A DNA stretch of 64,000 bases from Echinococcus granulosus (lineage: Eukaryota > Platyhelminthes > Cestoda > Cyclophyllidea > Taeniidae): positions 1,208,194 through 1,272,193 of the forward strand of contig NW_020170383.1 of NCBI RefSeq assembly GCF_000524195.1. The letters run 5' to 3'. Numbering within the stretch: position 1 is the first letter of the stretch; every line of letters begins with the position of its first letter. Below, piece by piece: positions 48,301-59,263 of this stretch. The notes beneath the pieces are model-generated. The model saw nothing but the letters and a program-made list of their open reading frames with translations, did not search any database and was not told the DNA's origin. The position numbers and the translations under genes are program-made.

Positions 48301-51167
48301 GACTTCCGCTATTTTGGAATAGATGTTGCCCTCGTTGTTCATTCTCTTCAAATTTCCGGTCTCTTTAGTACATGTGATTTTTAGCAACACATCTTTGTAA
48401 TTTACAAACAGTGCTTATCATATATGCTTTTTAATTTTTATCATGAACAATGTGGGGAATCATTTGGCTCGTTCGGTGGGCCAATCTAAACCGTCACAGT
48501 AGTTAGGATAGCGGTGCTGAAATGTTGTATTCTGCACCTACGTCGAAGGGGCTCACTTTGTTTGCATAACGAAGGGCTCTGGGTGATCCCAACCCTTTTT
48601 GGCCCAATTCTTTTTTTGTATTCCATAACGATTGACCATTTTAGCACTCAACTGCTCTTCGTTAGTCCTTAAACACGCGGCACGCTTTCAAGTGTTTTCA
48701 AGCAGCATCTTTCCGATTATATTTGTCAGTGTTAATTTCAAATGAGGGTTAAATGGACACCTTTGTACGATACACACAACCTTTTAATACTGCCAGAGCA
48801 GGTTGTAACGCTGCATACTATCCCCCCAGGGAATAAACTTTTGCATCATTCGGTCATACATATATTTAACTGGTACATTGATTACCGAAAGTGGTTTGCT
48901 TAATCCGTTTTTTTCAAGAAAACATTTGTCTCTTACTTTGTCATTTAAAGTTTTTCTCGAATTAAAGGTCTGTGGCAGGAAATTAGATTCCTTTAACCGC
49001 TTCTGTTCTCCGTTGCTGTAATTTCTTATACGATTGCCAAAAAGGTAAAGGCGATTGGGGCTTGACCTGCAGGATACTTTTGTTCCCACTAAGGCACTGA
49101 TCTTTTACCTACAACTGAGTCGTTTAGGTTACTATACCTACAGTTAGGGCTCAACATTTCTCTCGGAATATCAACACGCATGAAATGAAATGGGCATACT
49201 CCCTAACAGCTACAAATTATTTGGTTTTCATGATTTATTTTCTTGTTAGGCACAGAGTGATTTAAGTTTATGATGCCTCAGCATTCATCAAAGGATGACA
49301 TTAATTCACAATGTACATCATAATCCTTATTAATTAGAGAATGTATTCCATGTCTGCGACACCACGCAGATTTAACTAATGCGCTGTTTTCACGCGTATT
49401 TTTAAATGCAGCCCTCCCTTAATTTATGACAATACAACAAGTGTTACTGCCCAAAATATGGATTTGTCTCTTAACGACGATTGGCCACCTAGGGGCAAGG
49501 GCTCTGTTCTTGCTTTTTATTGGCCGGACTATTTAAACGGTACCTTAAACCCGAGCATGGTTAGAAGAGTTATCTTTATATGGGCGCCTCAACATGTACA
49601 GCTCAGTGGCTACTGGGAAGCACGAAAAAGGTAGGCCTCTATCATTTCCTGTGAAACGACATTTATAATTTTATTTTTGGTATGACACTGAAAGGTGGTC
49701 AAATTCAGAATTTCAACTCGTTAGCGAAGTTTTCAGGTAATATGGAAAATGTTGCGATGTTCGACTTAAATCACTAAAGAATCTCTATCATTGTTCTCAT
49801 ATCTCTCGAATCAGGTTGAATAAATATGTAGGAACAGTATAAGTTGGCAGGTTTATTCATTGTATAACTAGCGTTAGCGGTTGTCTACTACGAGAAATTG
49901 CATACCTTTTAGTATTTTGATGTCATTTTATGTCCAACTTGCCTGAATGGCAGTAATACTAGACTCTATTTTCTAGTCATTTGGCAGTGAAGAATATTTC
50001 TGCTGGTTTTTGTAAAGTAAGGAACCTTCCGGTACACAGGTTTTAGATGTCTGTTTAGAACTTCTCAATACTTATTCAAATAAAAGTGTCTTTCGTGAAA
50101 TAAATTTCTTCTACAATGAACGAGTAAGCATAAATCTATGAGTTTTAAAGGCTAAAAAACAGAGGCCAACGGAGTGATTTTTGGATTTCTTTTTGAATTG
50201 GAGTAATTTCCACAAAAAATTATCCATAGCATTTCTGCAGATTTTACGGACTAAGTTAAATAATTTTGGGGAAATTTGTTTAGTGTTTCGACGAATGTTT
50301 TTAATGTGTGGGAGGCAAAGTCTTTCTGCTCGCGACGAGGTAATTGGGTGTGGTTAATCGAAAATGCATTTCAGCCATTCCCATTATTCATGCCAAAAAA
50401 TTGGCCGGACTGTTTACCATATGCTAAATTTCGGTCCTTCTCTATTCACCGTCCCTCACTTTTACAGTGAAGGAATACGCGTAAATATATACATTCTTTG
50501 GGATTTGGAAACATGAAATAATCAACCGTCGCAATAAATTTTATAGCTTGTTCGAATGATACGCTTTAGCTGCTAAAGATAGCAATACAAAGAGGACATT
50601 GGGTTTCTGAATCACGACTAGGTTTGTCATTTCCGCTAGAAAATATAAAACACAAGGGACCTAGTTTTCTTTTGGCTGTTTTTGAAAAAAGAACGAATAT
50701 ATTTGCAGGCGAAATGCTTAATGGATGCAATGAAGCTCCCCTTCTTGCCACACCTATCAAGGCTGAACTCGACCAAAAGTATTTAATCTTTCCTAGTTGC
50801 AATGCTGAATTCAATCCTAAATGGTTATCAACTGTTATCCTATTTGTCCTTTGCTATAGATTTCGAGTCAATTAAACGTTGGAATATGTCGTGAGTTATG
50901 CAAAAATGATTCTCACAAAGAAGGAATAGAAGCTTGTTTAAAAAGGAAAAAACAAGAAAGCCATGCTTTTTGAATTCCAAGTGATAACGGCTAACAGGAA
51001 AATCATAATCCTAAAGTGTAAGGATGAATAGGTATTCCGTAGATAGTAAGATTACAAATACATAAGTCCCCTTCTGTCTACACGGCAACAGATAAGAGAG
51101 AGGTAGGTGGAAGGCGTCATCATAAAAAAAGCAAATCAGGTTATCTCTTTCATTCATCTTTTCGAAG
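45316..51167. other. Non-coding DNA between synaptotagmin and the KChIP-like gene
   Basis: It holds the upstream flank of the minus-strand synaptotagmin gene and probably the promoter and unfound first exon(s) of the plus-strand KChIP-like gene. One minus-strand frame at 46129-46437 starts with ATG in a good context and reads as a plausible 102-residue protein, but I recognise nothing in it. Remaining frames are short, AT-rich translations. Confidence 0.4.
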
Positions 51168-51185
51168 ATATCGTTTGTGATTCAG

Positions 51186-54100
51186 ACAAGCGGCAGGGTC
51201 CGTATGTGCCCCCTCCACCACTTCACACCTTGGTGGCTCAAACGAAATTTTCGGCAAATGACTTGAGGCACCTTTACAAGGCCTTCAAAAACGTGCGTTT
51301 GTTCTCCCGTTTTTGAGCAATTTAATGTCGCATAGTCAAACTATATCTTCTTTCGGGCTTTGCTCACTCAAGTTACAGCAAAATGAATACTCGACCATAA
51401 ACTTTAAATTATATTGCATTGTTATGCAACCAAAAACGCATTGCCGTAATGCTTCCTTGCCATGCCAAAACAAGTTTACTTATCATATGACATAGTGCAG
51501 CATTGAACATGCTATTCGAGTGCCCTGAAATCTCCCTGAAGGCGGTTGAAGGCAATAATACTCGAGCATAATATGCATTGCCGACGAACAGAAGGGCTTA
51601 GGGCCACTGCCATAGGCCGCAGACCCGGCTGCCTGGCGGAAGTGCAATGGCGGAGTCCCTAAGTGGCCCATTATCAAAACTGGAAGTCAAACAATTAATG
51701 AGAGCATCACACTAGCAAGCACGTCTTTCCTCATAATTTGACTGCTTAGTTACCAGACTATGCTTGCTATTACCTAATTGCCCAGAATATCTGTGGAAAA
51801 GTTACAGGTTCTGCAGCGTTGGACGCTGTTTTTCAAAAAGTAATAGTTGATGCACCTCATTGATTACGAACAAAATTGCTTTTTGAACTTGGGCATACCT
51901 GATAGAATACGTTACTGACGTGGAGCAGCATCTACGAGTAATAAAAGTTTATATTATTCCCACTAACACAAGATCAAATATGCTTTCTAAAATGCCCCTA
52001 AGTTTAATTTAAATGTCCTCAAAAGGTCTGTTTATTTCATTTCATCACCTCGATGTAATTTCATGCTGAATCTGATGACAACACAAAGATAATTCCCGAG
52101 AGAGATTCAACCATTTCTTTTTTTGTAAAATAGTCCCAATGATGAGAATCATGACTTTCCTCTCGAGTAGTTTATGCGAAAAGGCGGTGCTTAAAGTCAC
52201 TGAGTACATCGTGACTTGTTCATCTACACAAGTAACCTATCACAGAAGCCTGGCATTTTTGTCATGAATGACAGATTGTAAATATTTCCGTTTAATCACT
52301 AACCATAGTTTCATTTCCACTACTCAGGAGTGTTGCCTGGGTTATCCATCAGATGTCATTGCATTTGAAATTAATTCAGGAATGCTGATGCGCCTCCTTT
52401 CTTTTACCACCATATTGTGAATAAGCCCAACACCAACTAGGTAGTAAAACTCTTCTCACACACCAACCTTCAGTAAAAGGATGTGCCCTCTGAGATTGTG
52501 TAGTTGATAGTTGATAAAATATACTTGATGAAAATCCACCCAAAACACTGAAATTTGAAAGTCACGAAACTAGTATGTGTAGAAAGTGTTACAGATGGCC
52601 GACAAGGTTATTAAAATCCAACAAATATAGCATTTATATTTAATAGATCGAAGTAGAAAAGAATACAACAACATAAATACCACGGACGTCATAAATAGCA
52701 GAGTGGGTCAAGCGGGCCTCCTATATATTGCATCATTAGCCGGTTTTGAAGATGAATTTAGTAAATAGTGAAAGAGAAAACTCATTCCAAATGCTGTCGA
52801 TTCAAAACTTCACTAAACAGCATCTTTAGGATTCGATTTAAACCTGCTAAAAACAAGGCTTTTTGAACCTAAAAGACTGCCAAAAACCACATTCAACTTA
52901 TTTCGGGTATTTGATGAGATTCAAAAACAAAAAATCTTTGCTTAAATTACCAAGAGATTTCCTTTTAGAGGCATTAAGTTAAATGCGCTAATGCCAGATT
53001 CGGTAATTTTTGACAAAGGATTAATAGCACTTCATGTTCAGTTAAAAGAAAGGCAACATCTCAAGGCATATGCTCTTCCTTATGAGGTGCAGAGGTCAGA
53101 CCCGTTCTAATATCGGCCTAGTTATCTTTTGCGTCTTTTTGAAGGTCTGCCATTCTGGTGTTGCTACCAAGGAGACATTCTGTGCAGCTCTCAGCTACGT
53201 CTTTCACGAGGCCGGTGAGATATTACCAGCATTCCTTTGATCTGTCTTGTATAGAGACGGGTGTATGTCCTTTCAGACATCGAAAACCATCTATCCTGCG
53301 CAAATATGCACACCTTACTACAAGGCGTTAACCCTACCCTCTTATTTCTAAAAGCGAGAATTTCACTAACTCAAGTGCTTTACAATGCATGCCAGTAAGT
53401 CAGGCAGGTCAAAACAGCTAACCAACTCCCAAACATAGCAACAAAAAATGGGAACACTACTAGGTCTATCCCATGATGTCTAATGGGTGTATTCTTTTAT
53501 AATTCTTGCAAAAAATTATTACCCCGAAACAATAGCACACATCCAACACAAAAATGAAAGCGCCAATAAGAGTGATTTCAAGCTTCAGGTCTCAGAGTAG
53601 GAACCACTTGCTTCTCACAAGCCGTCCGACGTTAATCCAAACTCGTCCCCTACACCATGTATTCGATGGAAAGGTTGTGAGCAATAAAACTTTCCAGATT
53701 TAAAGCGTTCAGCATCGTAAAATAATTTTGATGGCATTTGCATAAACTTGAGGCACGGCCTTGATTCACGTTCGAATTGAATTACCACTTTTAGTGTCAC
53801 AAAGCTACGCAATCCTCACATTCAATGCATTCGACAAATGCTCCCGAGGGCACATAACCTTTTCGGTATGTTTCTGCAGTATCTTACTACCGAATCCGAG
53901 CGTCCAGCGTATCATTTGCATACACTTTTTAAGAATGTGCTACAAAAGTAGCGTTAAATGACCATTTGGCTATGATAGACTAAGATGTAATAAACAAAGT
54001 TTGACTTATTTTGTGATTGTAAAAAAATTCAAACTACGATAATCTTAGTACTTTTAACTATATTTTGTCGTGAAACGAGACGCGCGTAAGCATTTACATT

Positions 54101-55204
54101 ATTCTAATCTTGATTACAAAATTCTACTACTTCCGAATTGCTTAACTGGGCCCGGCAGCCATCATGCCTCGACGTTGCAAGCAAAAAAGTTGTCAATTTG
54201 ATACATGACCCCGGTTCGGATGACATCAGTCACGAATACGTCTTAGTAAGTTAAGACAAACCTCCACCCATGAACACGTGTTACGATTACTCAATGAAAA
54301 GAAATGCTCCATTTTTTGATAATGCGTGGCGTTTGAGAGTGCCAAACACACCATCGCAACCAAATATTCCAAAGCAGATGACAACTTTTTTTGCGAGGAC
54401 TTTGTTCAAACCCTCTCCCGCCTGCTGCACGGAACGCGAGAAGAAATACTCAACTGGGTGTTTGATCTCTACGACTTCGACAAGGACGGCTACATTTCGC
54501 GCCAGGAGCTGACAGCTCTCATTCGAGCCGTGCACAACCTTCTGGGAGCACCGCACGGCTCCAGAGGGTCTGTGGAGGATATCGACGAGAAGGTGAACTG
54601 GATGTTCAACGTAAGATAATAGTTTTAATGAATGTTTGAGGGGTGGGGCCTGTATTTTACCAGCTGTGTAATAAGTTGACACAAATTTATTTCTAGTAGC
54701 TTTTTTTACAAACGCCAAAACTATGCAAAACGGATTAAGCTACTCTTCAAGAACCGAAGCCAAACTATGCAAACTACTTCGCCATTTGCAAATCATTTAT
54801 TAGGCCCCTCTAGATTGGCACTGAATGTTACGGTAGACGCATAAAAACCCAGGAACGAAAACGCGGCGCAAATGGCTGTCATAATGTACTAACAGGAAGT
54901 CTGTTTTGGACGGAAACAAAAAAGCAATGAAAGCAGTCCCGTAACGATCAGTATCGAACTGAAATGCAAGTTACACTATCATCCACGAAGATGAAAGCCC
55001 ATGACATAGATCAAGGGCACGGTTCATAGCTGATTGCAGCGTTGAAGTATTTTTGTCATAACGAACCAAAACAAAGCATATTTGGGCATCCATTTTATGC
55101 TCCTGACATCGACACTATTGCACGTCTGCCTTTTGAAATAGAAATTCGACGTAGACCGCGATGGCAAAATCGGAAGGAGGGAATTCATCACCATCTGCCT
55201 TCAG
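51186..55204 (+). CDS. KChIP-like neuronal EF-hand calcium sensor (partial model)
   Basis: KChIPs are calcium-binding beta subunits of Kv4 potassium channels. Five exons fit one KChIP reading: 51168 or 51186-51292 (QTKFSANDLRHLYKAFKN), 53145-53214 (SGVATKETFCAALSYVFHEA), 53795-53865 (SYAILTFNAFDKCSRGHITF), 54398-54610 (DFVQTLSRLLHGT, then an EF-hand) and 55142-55204 (EF-hand). The phases (0, 1, 0, 0) and break points match vertebrate KChIP genes as I recall them, including a 70-nt second exon. The second EF-hand loop is degenerate (FDKCSRGHITF). The third (DFDKDGYISRQE) and fourth (DVDRDGKIGRRE) are complete calcium loops. The variable N-terminal exon and the short last exon (family ending like LQLFQNVM) were not found, so both ends are open. 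DREAM/calsenilin belongs to the same family and cannot be excluded. Confidence 0.87.
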
Positions 55205-56400
55205 GTGAGCAATTATTGCCTTTGCCACTCATCACCATTTAGGATCAAATTATACTGGAGTCACTTAAAGCATTCGGGAACTCTCTCTAATCCCAAACAC
55301 AATGCATTGCTGTACACACTTTTATTTGTTGTCGCAATGTAAGAATCATTTCACAATCAGCAATATAAATTGGCGCCAGATTAAGCTCTAGAAATGTCTT
55401 GCAAATACGTAAAAGTGGGAGTATTCCCATTGACGTGAGACATAAATAGCGAAAATACATGCAAAATATTCAATAAAAGCACCATCGGACAGCAAAAGTT
55501 GCGCAACTAATCTGAAAAGGCAAAGTTAATGAAGTGTTCTGAGAATGGTCGAGCAGGCGTTATCTCTTGCAGCTCATCAATCGCGTGAACAGTCTAAAAA
55601 TGATTTGTAAAATTGCTCAGCAAAGCCCCATATTTCCATGTCCGTAAAACATTTTATGGATTAACCCCTTTACCTCTTCAAGGTAGCATACTTCAACCGT
55701 TGCCTCTTGCGCACCAAGCCAGTGAAGAAAGCTCGACTGAATTTTAAAAGGAAAATGGAGTTAGGGAAGTCCCACTTAGAATGTTGCTAAAGAATTCATT
55801 TTAATTGTACAAGTTGTAAGCCAGACTAAAACAAAGCAGCAAGATTACAATGTAAAGAAGGAGCTTACCCTATCAGTCGACCAAACGATAGCTGGAGTAT
55901 TTGCAAGATTTTCGAGAAGGCGGAGGCGATCTGAATTCTGTAACAGGTGTGGACAGTAAAATTCGTTACTAGGTGACGGAGATGAAACATTATCACATTA
56001 TGATCTATTTTGCGTAAAACAAAGCAGACTTCACTCAAAAGGAAATGAATTTAACGCCGCTTAGTGTTCAAGCGAATTAGATTTTATTTCAGTAAAAAGG
56101 AACCCCCCTGTATTTTAAGTGCTTGAATGAGATTACAGTTATTTCAACTACCATTAACACGGTTAACTACTTATCGTAATTATAGTTAATAGTGGTAGGC
56201 CGCAATTTATGACATCGAGAACAAAAGTTATAAAAAATACTGGATGCAGATAGACATTAGTGTAGACAGGAAATGGCGAATATCACTTAGGTTGTTTCTA
56301 GAACCAGGACTTGTTAAAAAGAATAGTTTAATTTCGGTAGCAAAGAACAATAAGGCAAGTCAGGGCGTAGACCACACTCAATGACAGAAATTCATAGCAG
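55205..56400. other. Downstream flank of the KChIP-like gene; last exon not located
   Basis: The missing terminal exon should lie here or beyond. A pyrimidine-rich acceptor-like site at about 55670-55682 (CCTCTTCAAG then GTAGC) opens a frame of 34 codons in phase 0, but it does not resemble the KChIP C-terminus. I see nothing else coding. Confidence 0.35.
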
Positions 56401-57576
56401 TCATTTAACAAAAGGCTTATAAGATAGTATGCTCTAGGAGATAAAGATATAGATACCAACTGCATGGGTTGATCTACAACCTACCAAATCGGGCAGGGTG
56501 CGTAGACCTGGACCATTTAAAAAGGGTGAATTGTCTCCACAGAACAACGGAATATCGCTGTTGGAAATCACTTTTTCAGGTGGAGTGCAAGAAAGGCGTT
56601 TAGGGCAGTCAAGCTCTCCTTCGGTTCCCGAAACAACATCTTCGCTCAGTAGCCGACTATCCCTGCTGTTTTCCTCTATGCATATGCAGAGGGGAATAAA
56701 CACAAAATCAGCAACATTTCATTAAATTCGTGGATGAAAGTTTGCTCACTGCAAACGGCATCAGCGCAAATATATTTGTGCATCTTTGTACACAAAGTAG
56801 CAAGACACACGATTTCGAAAGATTGTTGCATAAGTGTAGGGAATGAAATAGCCGATTGATCGCCAAACCGTAAAATTGGGGCAAAATGGATTTTACGAAC
56901 GTACCTCGATGTGGTGCGCCATTTGACCGAGTGTTTACGGCATCGGGACTCAACGGGTGCGAATAGATACACGAAGTATCCAGATAAACATCCGTTTCCA
57001 CCTCCGCAAGCCCAGTTAGAGTCTCACCACTGGCGTTTTGAGTGGGAATCCACTGGTCTACTGTAGCACAATTGTCCTGCCTTTCCACAACCACACCATT
57101 GTCAGCGTTCAATCGCTCCTCCTCAATCATCTACTTAAGAAGTGAAACCATGGTCTAATACGGTCAAAGTCAGACCAGCTTTGACCGCAATTATTTAAAA
57201 GAAACTAAACGGTGATAAAAAACGGAAGATAGATTACATATGAAACATCTTCAACACTAATAGTTAATAACAAAATTTCACAGTACTAAATGCTAATCCA
57301 CACCTCACTAACCACGATCCTGCAAATTCCCCGGAACTAGTAAGATAATAATCATTAACGTGGAATAAATAGTAAAAGAGATCAAGCGGGACTCACCTGA
57401 GGTATGCCAGTGTTACTGCAGGAGCACGAAATACCCAGGCCTTTTTTTTTCATGTCACCCCCAAAGGAATAGTCTCTTAAATCAGGAACATCAGACAGTC
57501 TATAAGCAAGGTGAACAGTAAGTCGGTGGATGAAAACGAAGTCCCTACGGGGTGGAAGGTTGCGCAAGCAGTTCTT
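56401..57576 (-). CDS. Unidentified acidic protein, 3' part of a spliced gene
   Basis: I do not recognise this protein. Four minus-strand segments join with consistent phases: 57397-57576, 56905-57130, 56485-56675 and 56401-56433 (stop). They total 630 nt, 209 residues. Each internal join has good sites: CTCAG/GTGAGT donor, TTCTTAAGTAG acceptor, CGAG/GTACGT donor, and a TATCTTTATCTCCTAG acceptor before the last exon. The first segment is basic with PPRRDFVFIHRLTVHLAYRLS and a Cys motif SCSCS. The middle exons are acidic, Ser/Thr/Asn-rich and probably disordered. The 5' end is uncertain: the frame is open only back to a stop just above 57582, and the acceptor there is poor, so earlier exons must exist upstream. 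The ATG at 57128-57130 directly follows an acceptor, so it is probably internal, although a start there is possible. Confidence 0.5.
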
Positions 57577-59263
57577 CTTTACAGGTCATTCTAAAAAGCA
57601 AGAGAATTACCCTGAGTGACTAAAATGAAGCCTAATTGGAAACCGTTTCGATACTACTAATTAATGAAACGAGGAAGAGCAATTCAGTTAAGAGATAACA
57701 AGCTCGTTAACACCTAAAAAAATCGTGGGCGATCGCGCACTTTAACATAAGCTACCTTAGAACATTCGCAAAATACAATGTCACTGAATAATGTGAACCA
57801 GTATTACAGCATTTGCCTCCAAGATGTGCTTGGGAAACCAGGTAATCCAAACCTTGGTAAGTGGTCGACAAATTGAACAAAAAGCTTACATGCATGGAAT
57901 CGAACCGAAGGCTTGTTCAAGACAATGAGTTTCCTTGACGAACTTTACCTCACTTGCTTGAGCGACAAAACGGCCCTAAGGAATAAGGGATGTCGAAAAA
58001 AGGCATACCAAATTGAAATTGTAATGTATTGAATACTCATTGAGGAAAACAATGAAAAAGCAAGTATAGCGACTCCTGAACTTATTTCTGAAAACTAGGT
58101 GCATAGCTTTGTACCCACCCACAGACCATTAGTTTTTCACTGTCTTCATTCAACGACAACTCAATCCAAAATTGCCCATCACACAACTTTAGTGACTAAA
58201 CAATACAAAACAAGGAACAGACCCACATCTCTATCCTTCACTATTACTGCCTTTGGATCTCCAGGCTGAGTGGCCCATGACTGCTCAACAACGGATAGTT
58301 TGCAGCATAAGTAAATAAATGGAACAACGTCAGCCAACTCTTTTATGATTTCTGGAATTCGGAGACCAATAAGCCAGGGTCTAAGAGGCTTGATGCGCTT
58401 ACGCCAATACTTAAAGCCCACACCACCGACCGGCACCATAACCCAAACGCAACAACCCGACAACTTTGAAAGTGGCGCACACAACACCACCATGCGCTTC
58501 CCAAGAAATAAAAGTAAATTTACAAAGAAAAAGCAAACATCAGAATCCAACCAAATTACCAGATAAAATCGGCTCAGACTGTGTATGAGTGTACGTACAC
58601 AACCAAAACCCAAAAAGTTACATAGGAACATTTCAAGTATTGGAAACAGGGCAAACAGAGCAACGCAACAGCTGGTGCAAATGAAAAGTTAAGTCAACAA
58701 TTCAAAGACTAATTTGAGCAATTTGACATATCTTTTAATTTTTGCACGTAATGCTATCTCTTCGGTTAGTGGGCGAATCGTCTCGGTTTTGGGGCTTGGT
58801 ACCTTGACAGTAGGTGCCGGCTCCCGTCCATAAGGCATGCTGACCGTAAGTCACTCATTAGTTCCCGTTTATCTTGTCGCTGACGTAGAAAGGCTTTAAG
58901 GAGTTGTGAGCTTCTCCCTCCCAAGGGATATTACTTCTGTGAACCTAAAATGAGACAAGTTTAGTTTAACTTTTTAGGCAAGTAAGAGACAAATTAAAAA
59001 TATGTTTATTATACACCTTAAGTGTCTTAGGTTTGAGTTAGTACATTAAATTTATTTATATTCCTATAAATAAAAGCTAATAAAAATGCAAGATAATAAT
59101 TTTAATTATAAATTTTTAAAAAATATACAATTTTCCACTGCAAAATAGTGTGCAAATTGGATCATTCTTTGTTCAATTTTATGACCTAAGTGTTCTACCT
59201 TATAAATAGATTGGCTGCCGTTTCTTGTGGCATGTTTCGTTGTGGATTTTCTGATTTGATACG
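57577..59263. other. Spacer upstream of EFL1 with two coding-like islands
   Basis: On the plus strand 57778-57856 reads from ATG for 26 codons into a strong donor (CTTG/GTAAGT), like a first coding exon, but I found no matching second exon. On the minus strand 58179-58631 is a 150-codon ATG-started frame with hydrophobic segments and a run of basic residues (KYWRKRIKP). It could be a membrane-protein exon belonging to the minus-strand gene ending at 56401, or chance. The part from about 58960 to 59160 is very AT-rich and fits the EFL1 promoter/5' UTR. Confidence 0.4.

Noticed and set aside
48784..49089. 101-codon minus-strand frame
   Set aside because: It begins only at GTG, has no splice support and no recognisable motif. 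Treated as chance.
54287..54718. 143-codon minus-strand open frame
   Set aside because: It lies opposite the KChIP-like EF-hand exon and crosses its donor. The plus strand carries the recognisable EF-hand, so this is a shadow.
57890..57915. tRNA B-box-like GGTTCGATTCC on the minus strand
   Set aside because: The flanking bases do not form a T-arm or acceptor stem and there is no A-box at the right distance. The same holds for GTTCGAATCC near 43212.
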